Virus record (IMG/VR): IMGVR_UViG_3300034283_000153
Coordinates: 1-34,909 of that record
Reading direction: 5' to 3' (one strand)
Length of the DNA stretch: 34,909 nucleotides
Source: a virus
The translations under genes were made by a program, and so were the position numbers. How positions within the stretch are numbered: position 1 is the stretch's first letter; every line of letters begins with the position of its first letter. A model generated the notes under the pieces. That model saw nothing but the letters and a program-made list of their open reading frames with translations, did not search any database and was not told where the DNA came from. This document shows positions 22,425 to 30,702 of this stretch, piece by piece.

Positions 22425-22700
22425 ATGGCATACGAGATGAAGCCTGGTCAGGGTTCTGCTTTTAAGAACGACAAGAAGACTGAGGACTGGCACCCTGCCT
22501 ACAAGGGTAAGGTGATGTTGCCTGATGGCTCGACGCATTGGTTGGACATCACGCCGAAGAAGACCAAGGCTGGAGACACATGGGTGGCGATCAAGATTGG
22601 CAACCAGATTGAGGCCGCTGCTGCCAAGCCATTGGATGCGCACAATGCGGCCAAGGCCAATGCGTTTGTGGCTGATGACGACTCGGATATTCCCTTCTGA
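22425..22700 (+). CDS. Small protein with SSB-like acidic C-terminal tip
   Basis: The 91 residues comprise a beta-rich N-terminal region with YKGKVMLPDGSTHWLDITPK and WVAIKIGNQI. An Ala/Asn-rich linker follows, and the exact C terminus is DDDSDIPF. Bacterial SSB proteins end in a similar acidic-Pro-Phe tip (DDDIPF), which recruits replication and recombination partners. The small beta domain could be an OB-like or DUF736-like fold. I therefore read it as a candidate single-strand-binding or partner-recruiting protein. AAAGGA lies 6-7 bases before ATG 22425. It is first after the terminator and is coupled to the small terminase (TGATG). Confidence 0.6.
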   Translation: MAYEMKPGQGSAFKNDKKTEDWHPAYKGKVMLPDGSTHWLDITPKKTKAGDTWVAIKIGNQIEAAAAKPLDAHNAAKANAFVADDDSDIPF

Positions 22701-23152
22701 TGGCAACCCGTAAGCAGCCCACGCAGATCCCCAGCGTGGCTGGCTGGGGTGGGACGCGCTCAATTGAGCGGCGTCTGGAGAGATCGGCCACCCTGGCTGG
22801 CAACCGGGAGGCTGTGGCTTATGCGCTGCTGTGCATGGCCAACACGAAGATTACCGACATCATGTCCTGGGACGAGGACGGCAATGTGAGGGTCAAGCCC
22901 TCGCACCAGATCCCAGAGCATGCGCTGACGGCGATCAAGAACATCAAGGTCAAGTCTGACCGCGATGGCAACAGCACGTTGGAGATCGAGCTGTATGACA
23001 AGGTGGGGGTGCTGCGGATCTTGGCCAAGGCCAGTGGTCTGCTGGACAACCCTGAAGAGTCGGACAAGCCGAGCGTGATCGGGATCAACGTGAAAGCGCC
23101 GCCCCGGTCAAACGTGGGTGACATTGTGGATATGGACGGGAATGACACATGA
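22700..23152 (+). CDS. terS: Terminase small subunit
   Basis: The protein has 150 residues. The region ALLCMANTKITDIMSWDEDG, VRVKPSHQIPEHALTAIKNI and EIELYDKVGVLRILAKASGL is the conserved body of many phage small terminases, which recognise the packaging site and regulate the large subunit. The usual N-terminal helix-turn-helix is short or absent here. The gene lies directly before the large subunit with an ATGA overlap at 23149. It overlaps the SSB-like gene stop by one base. Confidence 0.85.
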   Translation: MATRKQPTQIPSVAGWGGTRSIERRLERSATLAGNREAVAYALLCMANTKITDIMSWDEDGNVRVKPSHQIPEHALTAIKNIKVKSDRDGNSTLEIELYDKVGVLRILAKASGLLDNPEESDKPSVIGINVKAPPRSNVGDIVDMDGNDT

Positions 23153-24699
23153 GCAAGACCAAAGAGCAAAGCCAAAAGACCATCCCCTCCTCGGGCATCA
23201 ACCTGGACTTCAGCACCAGCCCGGTGGTGTATGACTACTTCCAAAACAACGCCTTTGTGCAGGGTTTGATGGGGCCGGTGGGCAGCGGCAAGTCCTATGC
23301 GTGTGCATCCAAGATCTTTAAAAAGGCGGTGGAGCAAAAGCCCTCACCCATTGACGGCATCAAGTACAGCCGCTGGGCGATTGTGCGAAACAGCTACCCC
23401 ATGCTGAAGACCACAACCATCAAGACCTGGCTGGATCTGTTCCCAGAGTCCACGTTTGGCCCGATGCTGTGGACGCCGCCGATCACGCACCACATCCGGC
23501 TGCCTGCCCGTGAGGGTGCGGCTGGCATTGACTGCGAGGTGATCTTCTTGGCCCTTGACCAGCCCAAAGACGTTCGCAAACTACTGTCGCTGGAGCTGAC
23601 CGGGGCATGGGTTAACGAGGCGCGTGAGCTGCCAAAGGCAGTGATCGACGGACTGACCCACCGGGTTGGCCGCTACCCCACCAAGCGGGATGGCGGGGCC
23701 ACATGGCACGGCATTCTGATGGACACCAACCCCATGGACGACGATCACTGGTGGCACAACATGGCCGAGAAGGAGAAGATGACCGGGCCGTATGCCTGGA
23801 AGTTCTGGAAGCAGCCCGGCGGTGTGGTGGTGGTGGACCCCGAGGAGCTGCCGGACAACCCCGAGGCCAACGACCACATCTTCTCGGCTAACAAGTGGTG
23901 GAAGATCAACCCGCATGCAGAGAACCTGTCCAACTTGCCGCCCGGCTACTACCCTCAGATGCTGCTGGGCAAGAACTTGGACTGGATTCGCTGCTATGCC
24001 GGGGGCGAGTACACCTATGTGCAAGAGGGCAGACCCGTCTGGCCAGAGTATCAGGACTCGGTCATGTCTGGCGACACGGTTGTTGACCCCACAGTGCCCA
24101 TCCAGGTGGGGCTTGACTTCGGTTTGACCCCTGCGGCCACCATTGGCCAGCGTTTGCCCAATGGCCAGTGGGTGATTCACAAGGAAATCGTGACGTTTGA
24201 CATGGGTCTGGAGCGTTTTGGCCTGCAGCTGCTGGCCGATCTGAACGCGCTGTACCCAAACCACCAGGTTTTGCTGTGGGGCGACCCGGCAGGCATGGCC
24301 AGAGATGCCATCTATGAGGTGACAAGCTTTGATTTCCTGCGGACACTGGGGCTGCGTGCCCAGCCGACAGCGTCAAACGACTTCAAAGTGCGACGAGAGG
24401 CCAGCGCCGCACCCATGCAGCGCTTGATTCAGGGCAAACCGGGGCTGATTGTGAACAGGGAATGCAAGCTCCTCCGCAAAGCCCTCGGCGGCGGCTACCA
24501 TTTTAAGCGTGTGGCGGTCGGCGCGGGGCAAGAACGCTTCCGCGATGCGCCAAACAAGAACGAACACTCGCACATTGGCGACTCTTTTGGCTACCTGATG
24601 CTGGGCGGCGGGGAATACAACCGCATGACCCGCACGCAAACGCTGGGCGGCTCTGCCCCCAAGCAAACCACGGCCACAACCGACTTTGACGTTTTCTGA
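23149..24699 (+). CDS. terL: Terminase large subunit (packaging ATPase/nuclease)
   Basis: The protein has 516 residues. The Walker A motif is GPVGSGKS (42-49), and an ATPase-region motif LTGAWVNEARELP lies at about 150-162. The RNase H-like nuclease domain has GLDFG (Asp323), GDPAG (Asp379) and HIGDSFGY (Asp478), the expected three acidic residues. It drives DNA into the prohead through the portal and cuts the concatemer. The circularly closed assembly is compatible with headful packaging, but the sequence alone does not settle the mechanism. The next gene overlaps it by one base. Confidence 0.95.
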   Translation: MSKTKEQSQKTIPSSGINLDFSTSPVVYDYFQNNAFVQGLMGPVGSGKSYACASKIFKKAVEQKPSPIDGIKYSRWAIVRNSYPMLKTTTIKTWLDLFPESTFGPMLWTPPITHHIRLPAREGAAGIDCEVIFLALDQPKDVRKLLSLELTGAWVNEARELPKAVIDGLTHRVGRYPTKRDGGATWHGILMDTNPMDDDHWWHNMAEKEKMTGPYAWKFWKQPGGVVVVDPEELPDNPEANDHIFSANKWWKINPHAENLSNLPPGYYPQMLLGKNLDWIRCYAGGEYTYVQEGRPVWPEYQDSVMSGDTVVDPTVPIQVGLDFGLTPAATIGQRLPNGQWVIHKEIVTFDMGLERFGLQLLADLNALYPNHQVLLWGDPAGMARDAIYEVTSFDFLRTLGLRAQPTASNDFKVRREASAAPMQRLIQGKPGLIVNRECKLLRKALGGGYHFKRVAVGAGQERFRDAPNKNEHSHIGDSFGYLMLGGGEYNRMTRTQTLGGSAPKQTTATTDFDVF

Positions 24700-25157
24700 T
24701 GCACCACCTGCTCAACCAAATGCCGCTGCCTGCCGGGGTGCTGTGGCTGCCGTTTGAGCCTGGCCACCTTGATGGCATTGACGACAGCGTGGCCGCCGAT
24801 GTTGGCATGCGAGTGGTGGACCAATCAGGCCGTGGCCCAGCTTGCACCCTGACTGTTGACGGCCAGCCCCTGCTTTCTGTGGGCATCATGGACTGCCGAA
24901 ACGGGGACGGCGAGGTGTGGGCTGTCATTGACCGAAATCGCCGCCACAAACACCCGTTGCTGGTGACCCGTGCTGTCAAAAAAGCAGTCAATATCGCTTG
25001 TATATCGATGGGTTTGTCGTCTGCACACATGTTCGTACAATGCGCCCGAATAGATGCTGTGCGCTGGGCGATGGCTCTTGGGTTTGCTGAGATCGGCAAG
25101 CTGACAATCTACAACCAGCCAGAGCAAGACCACTTTATTTTTTCAAGGAGTTTGTGA
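24699..25157 (+). CDS. GNAT-like phage protein (T7 gp13-related)
   Basis: The 152 residues end in an acetyltransferase-like half: AVKKAVNIACISMGLSSAHM, then DAVRWAMALGFAEIGKLTIY and QDHFIFSRS. It resembles the GNAT-like DUF2833/T7 gp13 family found in podovirus morphogenesis regions. T7 gp13 is needed for virion assembly, and no substrate is established. ATG 24699 overlaps the terL stop. The gene end carries a strong ribosome site (AAGGAG 25145-25150) for the next gene. Confidence 0.7.
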   Translation: MHHLLNQMPLPAGVLWLPFEPGHLDGIDDSVAADVGMRVVDQSGRGPACTLTVDGQPLLSVGIMDCRNGDGEVWAVIDRNRRHKHPLLVTRAVKKAVNIACISMGLSSAHMFVQCARIDAVRWAMALGFAEIGKLTIYNQPEQDHFIFSRSL

Positions 25158-25600
25158 TGGCCGCAGCTATCCCATTTATTGTCAAAGCGCTTCCCGCTGT
25201 GACTGCCGCCGCAGCGGTCAAATCCACCTACGATGCGTCAAAAGCCCGAGGTGAGGCCAAAGCAGCGCAAGCACAAAACGTGGCTCAAGCGCAACAGCAG
25301 GCTTCAATGATGGAAGCCCAGATGGCCGAGCAAACCAAGACGCAGCAAGAGGCTGCCGCAGCGTCCAAGGCCAGACTTGAGCTTGAGCAAGCCAAATACG
25401 GCGAAGAAAAAGCCGCCGCCGACAAGCAGGCATCGGACCTGGCTGCGCGTGTTGAGCAAGAGCGCCGCGAGTCTGGCCAGCGCATGTCGGCATCCATTCG
25501 TGCGCGAACCCGTGGCGGTCGCCGCGCTTTGCTATCTGAAGCCCGTTTGACGCCAGAGGTTGGCGTGCTGGGTGGCAGCAGCACTTTAGGTGGGATGTGA
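25157..25600 (+). CDS. Coiled-coil structural-type protein
   Basis: The protein has 147 residues. A hydrophobic Ala/Val start (AAAIPFIVKALPAVTAAAAV) precedes a long Gln/Glu/Lys/Ala coiled coil (about 30-115). An Arg/Gly-rich end (RARTRGGRRALLSEARLTPE) follows. Comparable small proteins with a GGRRALLS-like tail sit between terminase and portal in several podoviruses (from memory) and may be minor virion or tail-assembly factors. AAGGAG is 6 bases before ATG 25157, better placed than GTG 25154. Confidence 0.6.
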   Translation: MAAAIPFIVKALPAVTAAAAVKSTYDASKARGEAKAAQAQNVAQAQQQASMMEAQMAEQTKTQQEAAAASKARLELEQAKYGEEKAAADKQASDLAARVEQERRESGQRMSASIRARTRGGRRALLSEARLTPEVGVLGGSSTLGGM

Positions 25601-25602
25601 TC

Positions 25603-25791
25603 ATGGACGCCGCGCAAAAGAAAGTCGGCAAGGTCATGGGCGAGTACAAGGCCGGAACCCTGCACTCTGGCAAGGGCGGCAAGGTCGTCAAAAGCCGCGA
25701 GCAAGCCGTGGCCATTGCCATGTCTGAGGCCGAGCGTGTGCGCAAGCGCCGCAAGGGTGGGTTGATGTCTGACGCAAAAATGAAAGACTGA
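25603..25791 (+). CDS. Small basic DUF6496-like protein
   Basis: The 62 residues start MDAAQKKVGKVMGEYKAGTL and continue HSGKGGKVVKSREQAVAIAM with SEAERVRKRRKGG. The pattern AAQKKVxKVMxEYKxGxLHSGKGG...A.AIAxSEA is that of DUF6496, a small lysine-rich protein widespread in phages and bacteria without known function. GTG 25597 (GTGA overlap) is an alternative start. AGGTGG upstream is nine bases from ATG 25603 and three from GTG. Confidence 0.75.
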   Translation: MDAAQKKVGKVMGEYKAGTLHSGKGGKVVKSREQAVAIAMSEAERVRKRRKGGLMSDAKMKD

Positions 25792-25792
25792 C

Positions 25793-25951
25793 ATGAAAGA
25801 AGTCTGGGATAAACCAAGGCCCAAAGATGTTGGCAAGCCAAAAGAGCTGACCTCTGCGGAAAAAGCAAACGCTATGCGCAGGGCCAAGAAAGCTGGCAGA
25901 CCCTATCCCAACCTGGTGGACAACATGATCGCCGCAAGGGATAAGAAGTGA
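25793..25951 (+). CDS. 52-residue basic protein
   Basis: The frame runs from ATG 25793 to TGA 25951: MKEVWDKPRPKDVGKPKELT, then a basic helix (SAEKANAMRRAKKAGRPYPN) and LVDNMIAARDKK. It starts two bases after the previous stop and overlaps the next gene by GTGA. Lys/Arg-rich like its two neighbours, so the three form a set of small basic proteins next to the portal gene. DNA or head binding is plausible but unproven. Confidence 0.6.
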   Translation: MKEVWDKPRPKDVGKPKELTSAEKANAMRRAKKAGRPYPNLVDNMIAARDKK

Positions 25952-26271
25952 GCAAGTACAAAGACCCCGACGGCGGCTTGACCGAAGCCGGTCGGCGCAA
26001 GTTTGAGCGCTCTGGTGAGAGCAAGAACTTGCAGCCTGGCGTCAAGGAAAGCTCACCGACTGGAGAGCGTGCCCGTCGAAAGGGATCTTTTTTAACTCGC
26101 TTTTACACCAACCCAAGTGGGCCATTGGTGGACAAAGACGGTGAGCCGACCCGGCTGGCCAAAGCAGCAAATGCTTGGGGCGAGCCAGTCCCGCGCACGG
26201 CTGGGGCTGCAGCGCGTTTGGCCGCCAAGGGTCGAAATCTATTGGAAAAGTACAAGCTGCAGAAGGACTGA
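25948..26271 (+). CDS. Small basic DUF6321-like protein
   Basis: The 107 residues include YKDPDGGLTEAGRRKFERSG, LQPGVKESS, RRKGSFLTRFYTNPSGPLVD and LAKAANAWGEPVPRTAGAAA, which is the DUF6321 pattern. That family is common in phages, often beside structural or packaging genes, and has no established function. GTG 25948 overlaps the preceding stop. The portal gene follows three bases later. Confidence 0.75.
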   Translation: MSKYKDPDGGLTEAGRRKFERSGESKNLQPGVKESSPTGERARRKGSFLTRFYTNPSGPLVDKDGEPTRLAKAANAWGEPVPRTAGAAARLAAKGRNLLEKYKLQKD

Positions 26272-26274
26272 CAA

Positions 26275-27903
26275 ATGCAATACTCAAAAGATGCGCCAGG
26301 CGGCATGCGCTTGGCACCAGACGAAATTATCAAGCGACAAGCTGCAGCTCAGACCAAAAAGGATGAGTTCCAGCAGCTGTATCAGGACGCATACGAATTT
26401 GCCCTGCCCCAGCGCCAGCTGTATGGCGTTTGGGAGGGCGGCGCCACTGGCAGCAAGAAGATGCAGCGGGTCTTTGACTCCACCGCGATCAACAGCACCC
26501 AGCGCTTTGCAAACCGACTGCAGTCTGCTGTGTTCCCGCCCCAGCAAAAGTGGTGCAGGCTTGAGTCTGGCAGCCTGATCCCAATGGATCGAAAGCAGGC
26601 CGCACAGGCCGCGCTTGATGTTTACAGCGAGAAGATGTTTGCTGTTCTCAAGCAGTCCAACTTTGACATCGCCATTGGCGAGTTCTTGCTGGACATGGCC
26701 GTCGGCACAGCCTGCATGATGGTGCAGCCTGGCGACGATGTGACGCCAATCAACTTTATCCCCGTGCCGCTGTTCTTGGTGAGCTACGAGGAAGGCGCAA
26801 ACGGCCAGGTGGACAATGTTTACCGCCGCATGCGCATGAAGGCCGAAAGCATCTCACGCCAGTGGCCAGACGCACAGATCCCCGATGCGCTCAAGCGCCT
26901 GATTGCTGACAAGCCGACAGAAGACGTTGAGCTGCTGGAGGCTGTCATTCACGACCACAAGCGTGGCGATTATTGCTACCACGTTATCTGGAAGACAGGC
27001 AAAGAAGAGCTGGTTTATCGCCGCCGCAAGAGCAGCCCATGGGTGATCTCACGCTACATGAAGGTGGCCGGCGAGATCTATGGCCGTGGTCCGCTGATGA
27101 CGGCCCTGCCCGACATCAAGACGCTGAACAAGACCAAAGAGCTGTTGCTCAAAAACGCATCACTGGCCGTGGCTGGGGTGTACACCGCTGCCGACGATGG
27201 CGTGCTGAACCCCAACACGGTCAAGATCGTGCCTGGTGGCATCATCCCCGTAGCACGCAACGGTGGCCCACAGGGTCCAAGCCTGCAGTCTCTGCCGCGC
27301 TCGGGGGACTTCAACGTCAGCCAGCTGGTCATCAACGATCTGGTGCAGAACATCAAGCGCATTTTGCTGGACGAGTCTTTGCCGCCAGACAACATGAGCG
27401 CACGCTCGGCCACCGAGATCGTGGAGCGCATGAAAGAGCTGGCCCAAAACTTGGGTTCTGCCTTCGGTCGCTTGATCAATGAAACCATGATCCCGCTGGT
27501 GGCCAAGATCCTGGAGGTCATGGATGAGAAGGGCTTGATTGACTTGCCGCTGCGCGTCAACGGCCTTGAGGTCAAAGTCACGCCTGTGTCCCCACTGGCT
27601 CAAGCCCAGAGCATGGAAGAGGTCAACGCCATCATCCAGTTTACACAGCTCATGCAGTCTGGCCAGTTTGGCCAAGACGGCGCTTTGGCCATCAAGACAG
27701 ATGCGGCGGTGGATTACATCGCCGACAAGATGGGTGTGCCAGCCGCTGTGCGCAACGACACGACCGAGCGTGCTGTTTTGATGGAAGAGATGCAGGCCAG
27801 GCAAGAGGCCGCGATGGCCGCGCAAGTGAGTGCGCAGGCCACAATTGCCGCAGCGCAAGGCAGTGACGATCAGCAACTCTTGGAGGCTATCAATGCGGGA
27901 TGA
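26275..27903 (+). CDS. Portal (head-to-tail connecting) protein, T7-like
   Basis: The protein has 542 residues, close to T7 gp8 (536). Features of the podovirus connector family include FDSTAINSTQRFANRLQSAV near residue 65, then ISRYMKVAGEIYGRGPLMTA (about 258-278) and LPDIKTLNKTKELLLKNASL, and TEIVERMKELAQNLGSAFGR (about 380-400). It would form the dodecameric channel at the capsid vertex, bind terminase during packaging and later the tail. ATG 26275 has AAGGA upstream. The end overlaps the collagen-like gene by 11 bases. Confidence 0.92.
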   Translation: MQYSKDAPGGMRLAPDEIIKRQAAAQTKKDEFQQLYQDAYEFALPQRQLYGVWEGGATGSKKMQRVFDSTAINSTQRFANRLQSAVFPPQQKWCRLESGSLIPMDRKQAAQAALDVYSEKMFAVLKQSNFDIAIGEFLLDMAVGTACMMVQPGDDVTPINFIPVPLFLVSYEEGANGQVDNVYRRMRMKAESISRQWPDAQIPDALKRLIADKPTEDVELLEAVIHDHKRGDYCYHVIWKTGKEELVYRRRKSSPWVISRYMKVAGEIYGRGPLMTALPDIKTLNKTKELLLKNASLAVAGVYTAADDGVLNPNTVKIVPGGIIPVARNGGPQGPSLQSLPRSGDFNVSQLVINDLVQNIKRILLDESLPPDNMSARSATEIVERMKELAQNLGSAFGRLINETMIPLVAKILEVMDEKGLIDLPLRVNGLEVKVTPVSPLAQAQSMEEVNAIIQFTQLMQSGQFGQDGALAIKTDAAVDYIADKMGVPAAVRNDTTERAVLMEEMQARQEAAMAAQVSAQATIAAAQGSDDQQLLEAINAG

Positions 27904-29032
27904 TGTAGCACGCGCAGCGGCTTTGCGTGCGTTAGAAATCGCACGCGAAGCAAAAGCTATGAAGTCCGAAAAGGGCGACAAGGGCGATCCTGGTGAAATC
28001 AAGGTGATACACATCCCCGTGCCAGGTGAGCAAGGGCCAAAGGGTTCATTTGGCCCAAGAGGCGCTCAAGGCGAGCGCGGAGATCCTGGCTTACAGGGTC
28101 CAGAGGGTAGACAAGGCCCAGTTGGTCCTGCTGGCAAAGATGGACTTGATGGCTCTGTTGGCCCCAAGGGTGAGCGCGGGTTAAAAGGCGACAAGGGCGA
28201 CAAAGGCGACAAAGGCGAAAAGGGAGACACCGGCGATCTTGGCCCAATGCCAAAATTTGAGCGCAAGGGCTTGATGTTTCGCTTTGAAAAGTCGCCTGGC
28301 GTATGGGGCGATTGGATTGTTGTTCCTACTGGTGGCGGTGGTGGCGGTGGCCGCGATGACAAGCTGACGGACCGTCAAAAGCAACTGGTCGAAATTGCGG
28401 AGCTAATCAAGTCCAAAGAAGCCAATGGCGGCAAAGTAATTGGCAGCGATGGCACCAACTTAATTTGGACTGAAGGTGGTGGTGGCGGTGGCTCTGTCAC
28501 TGATGTTACAGGGACATTACCTGTAGTTTCTAGCGGCGGGGCTACACCTGCCATTAGTTTGGCGTCAGGATACGGGGATACACAAAACCCATACGCCAGC
28601 AAAACAGCCAACTTTGTTTTGGCAGCACCGAACGGTTCGTCAGGTGTTCCAACATTCCGCGCCGTAGTTGCTGCGGATATTCCTACACTTAATCAAAACA
28701 CCACGGGCACAGCGGCAAACGTCACGGGTGTTGTGGCTGTTGCCAACGGTGGTACAGGGACTGCAACCCCGTCTTTGGTGGCTGGCACGAACATTACAAT
28801 CTCTGGGACTTTCCCGAACCAAACCATTAACTCTACTGGTGGTGGTGGCTCGCTAATTGTGCAAGACGAAGGCTCCACGCTCACAAGCGCAGCGACTTCT
28901 CTGAACTTCACAGGTGCTGGAGTCACAGCCACAAACACAGGCGGCGCTGTTACAGTTGCTGTTACTGGCGGTGGTGGCGGTGATTCATCACCTATCCCCA
29001 AACTTCAATCTTGGTCAATCGGAGCAATGTAA
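27893..29032 (+). CDS. Collagen-like fibre protein
   Basis: The 379 residues begin with a short helical, charged lead. Gly-X-Y repeats follow, in an unbroken set of about 25 triplets at residues 45-119 (for example GPKGERGLKGDKGDKGDKGE). After a KFERKGLMFRFEKSPG linker come Gly-rich hinges (GGGGGGG twice), a helical segment and a beta-rich tail with VANGGTGTATPSLVAGTNIT typical of phage fibre tips. GGAG at 27882-27885 supports ATG 27893. It follows the portal gene, so it may be a head or neck fibre in place of a tail fibre. The triple-helix part would form a trimeric rod. Confidence 0.85.
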   Translation: MRDDVARAAALRALEIAREAKAMKSEKGDKGDPGEIKVIHIPVPGEQGPKGSFGPRGAQGERGDPGLQGPEGRQGPVGPAGKDGLDGSVGPKGERGLKGDKGDKGDKGEKGDTGDLGPMPKFERKGLMFRFEKSPGVWGDWIVVPTGGGGGGGRDDKLTDRQKQLVEIAELIKSKEANGGKVIGSDGTNLIWTEGGGGGGSVTDVTGTLPVVSSGGATPAISLASGYGDTQNPYASKTANFVLAAPNGSSGVPTFRAVVAADIPTLNQNTTGTAANVTGVVAVANGGTGTATPSLVAGTNITISGTFPNQTINSTGGGGSLIVQDEGSTLTSAATSLNFTGAGVTATNTGGAVTVAVTGGGGGDSSPIPKLQSWSIGAM

Positions 29033-29476
29033 ATGGCACAGAACACAAACCCTATTTTTCCGCTAATCCCTGTTAACTCTTGGGTAAGCGGAACAGCCGC
29101 AACTGCGGGTACTCCCGGCTTGTCAGCCAACACCACCACAGACCTGACCAGCGGCACGATCTACGGCCCGATTGAAACGGCTGATGCCACTGACGGTTCA
29201 CGGCTGGACTTCATCAAGGTCAGGTCGCTTGGCACTAACGTGGCGACTGTTGTCCGCATCTGGATCAACAACGGTTCTGTAACCACAACAGCCGCCAACA
29301 ACACGCTGTATATGGAACGTACTTTGTCCTCAACTACTGTTTCACAAACATCTGAACTAGCAGACGTAATAATTCCAATGAACATTAGTTTGGCAGCAGG
29401 TTATCGTGTGTACGCCACATTTGGCACAGCAGTGGCGGCGGGGTTCCACCTGACTGCTATTGGCGGGGATTACTGA
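29033..29476 (+). CDS. Beta-rich virion surface-type protein
   Basis: The 147 residues begin AQNTNPIFPLIPVNSWVSGT and have a beta-sandwich-like pattern with many Thr/Ala/Asn (VVRIWINNGS, TLYMERTLSS, IIPMNISLAAGYRVYATFGT). It starts immediately after the collagen-like gene and overlaps the next gene by one base. A decoration or fibre-associated role fits its neighbours; no family is firmly recognised. Confidence 0.65.
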   Translation: MAQNTNPIFPLIPVNSWVSGTAATAGTPGLSANTTTDLTSGTIYGPIETADATDGSRLDFIKVRSLGTNVATVVRIWINNGSVTTTAANNTLYMERTLSSTTVSQTSELADVIIPMNISLAAGYRVYATFGTAVAAGFHLTAIGGDY

Positions 29477-30702
29477 TGTTTACGGGGTTTGCATCCGAAA
29501 ACACGCCCGGCGTAAAAGTATGGGATTACACAAGAACAACCGCAGGTACTATCCGAATTGCTCTTGAAGATGATTGCGCTCCATTCCAATTATTTTTAAC
29601 TGGCGGATCATCAAACACCATAATATTGCAACTCCCAACAGGGTCGCCAAGTGGAAAGCAAATAATTATTAAAAATGAGCCTTTTTCTACATTTAACATT
29701 CCAGTTATTGAAATTTACGATTCAGTTTCTGGCAGTAGTGGTTCTGGAGCTAGATATATTCTTGGGATGGGGCAAAAACTAACATTTGTTTGCGTACCTA
29801 ATTTAACAATTAGAAGTGGCAGCAGTATTAGTTCTGTGCAATGGGTTCCATTAGAACAAGGTGGGTTAGAAACCGTAACGCAAAATAGTTCCGTTTTGTC
29901 TGGCGAATCTAACCGCGTTCAAAGTTCATTTTCTGTAATTACAGGTGGTCTTAATAATACTACTGCCCTTTCTTATAGTTCTGTTAATGGCGGTTTTAAT
30001 AATTACGCATACGGTCAATATTCTGTTGTTGATGGTGGTCAAAGCAACACAGCAGGCGATACAAATGCTGCTGTCATTGGCGGCTCAGGCAACACAGCAA
30101 ACGGTCAAAATGCTGTTGCCATTGGTGGTTCAAACAACATAGCAGGCAGTACAAGTGCTGTAACTGTGGGCGGCAGTACTAATAACGCAAATGGCGCTTT
30201 TTCTGTTGTGCTTGGTGGCTTTAGAGGAATAGCAAGGTCTATTGTTGGTAATGCAGTTTTACCTGCAAATAATGGGGCTGTTGCTTTTAGCACGGGTGTT
30301 TGTCAATCTTCTTTATTAGTGCTTGGGCGACAAACCGTAGATGCAACTGCGACAAGGCTTACAAGCGATTCAAGCGGCGCAGGCACAACCAACCAAGTAA
30401 TCTTGCCCAACAACAGCGCATACACGTTTCAAGGCACTTGCATTGCAGCAAGAACTGCTGCTGGCGACACTTCTTCATGGAAGTTTGAGGGTGCAATCAA
30501 GCGCGGTGCAAACGCTGCGTCCACAGTGCTAGTTGCGGCTGTTACTCCAATTGTTATCGCACAGGACGTTGGCGCTGTCACTTGGGTCTTGGCAATCACT
30601 GCTGACACCACCAACGGCGGCATCGCTGTGACTGTCACTGGAGCAGCAGCAACCACAATTCGCTGGGTATGCAAAATCGAAACAACTGAGGTGACCTTCT
30701 AA
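29476..30702 (+). CDS. Adhesin-like fibre with YadA-head-type repeats
   Basis: The protein has 408 residues. After a beta-rich N-terminal domain, residues about 138-253 hold about eight 14-15-residue repeats of the form S-V-x-x-G-G-x-x-N-x-A-x-G (SVVDGGQSNTAGDTNAAVIG, AVAIGGSNNIAGSTSAVTVG). This is the left-handed beta-roll of trimeric autotransporter heads such as YadA. A C-terminal beta domain follows (about 285-408, VLVAAVTPIVIAQDVG, WVCKIETTEV). The DNA of the repeat region is visibly AT-richer than its neighbours, hinting at acquisition. Likely a trimeric host-contact fibre. Confidence 0.8.
   Translation: MFTGFASENTPGVKVWDYTRTTAGTIRIALEDDCAPFQLFLTGGSSNTIILQLPTGSPSGKQIIIKNEPFSTFNIPVIEIYDSVSGSSGSGARYILGMGQKLTFVCVPNLTIRSGSSISSVQWVPLEQGGLETVTQNSSVLSGESNRVQSSFSVITGGLNNTTALSYSSVNGGFNNYAYGQYSVVDGGQSNTAGDTNAAVIGGSGNTANGQNAVAIGGSNNIAGSTSAVTVGGSTNNANGAFSVVLGGFRGIARSIVGNAVLPANNGAVAFSTGVCQSSLLVLGRQTVDATATRLTSDSSGAGTTNQVILPNNSAYTFQGTCIAARTAAGDTSSWKFEGAIKRGANAASTVLVAAVTPIVIAQDVGAVTWVLAITADTTNGGIAVTVTGAAATTIRWVCKIETTEVTF

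Noticed and set aside
22089-22763. Minus-strand 224-codon frame over the same block and the SSB-like gene
   Set aside because: It runs antisense to the SSB-like and terS genes, has no ribosome site, and its composition reflects the C/T-rich repeats.
23581-24264. Minus-strand 227-codon frame inside terL
   Set aside because: It lies opposite the nuclease and ATPase domains of a certain gene; the His/Val/Gly-rich product is a typical antisense shadow.
25036-25041. Third TACAAT as a definite promoter
   Set aside because: It lies within a coding gene and the -35 is weak; mentioned only as part of the promoter-class idea.
28000-28250. Tandem repeats read as a CRISPR-like array
   Set aside because: The repeats are 9-base, in frame, and encode Gly-X-Y triplets; there are no unique spacers and no cas genes.
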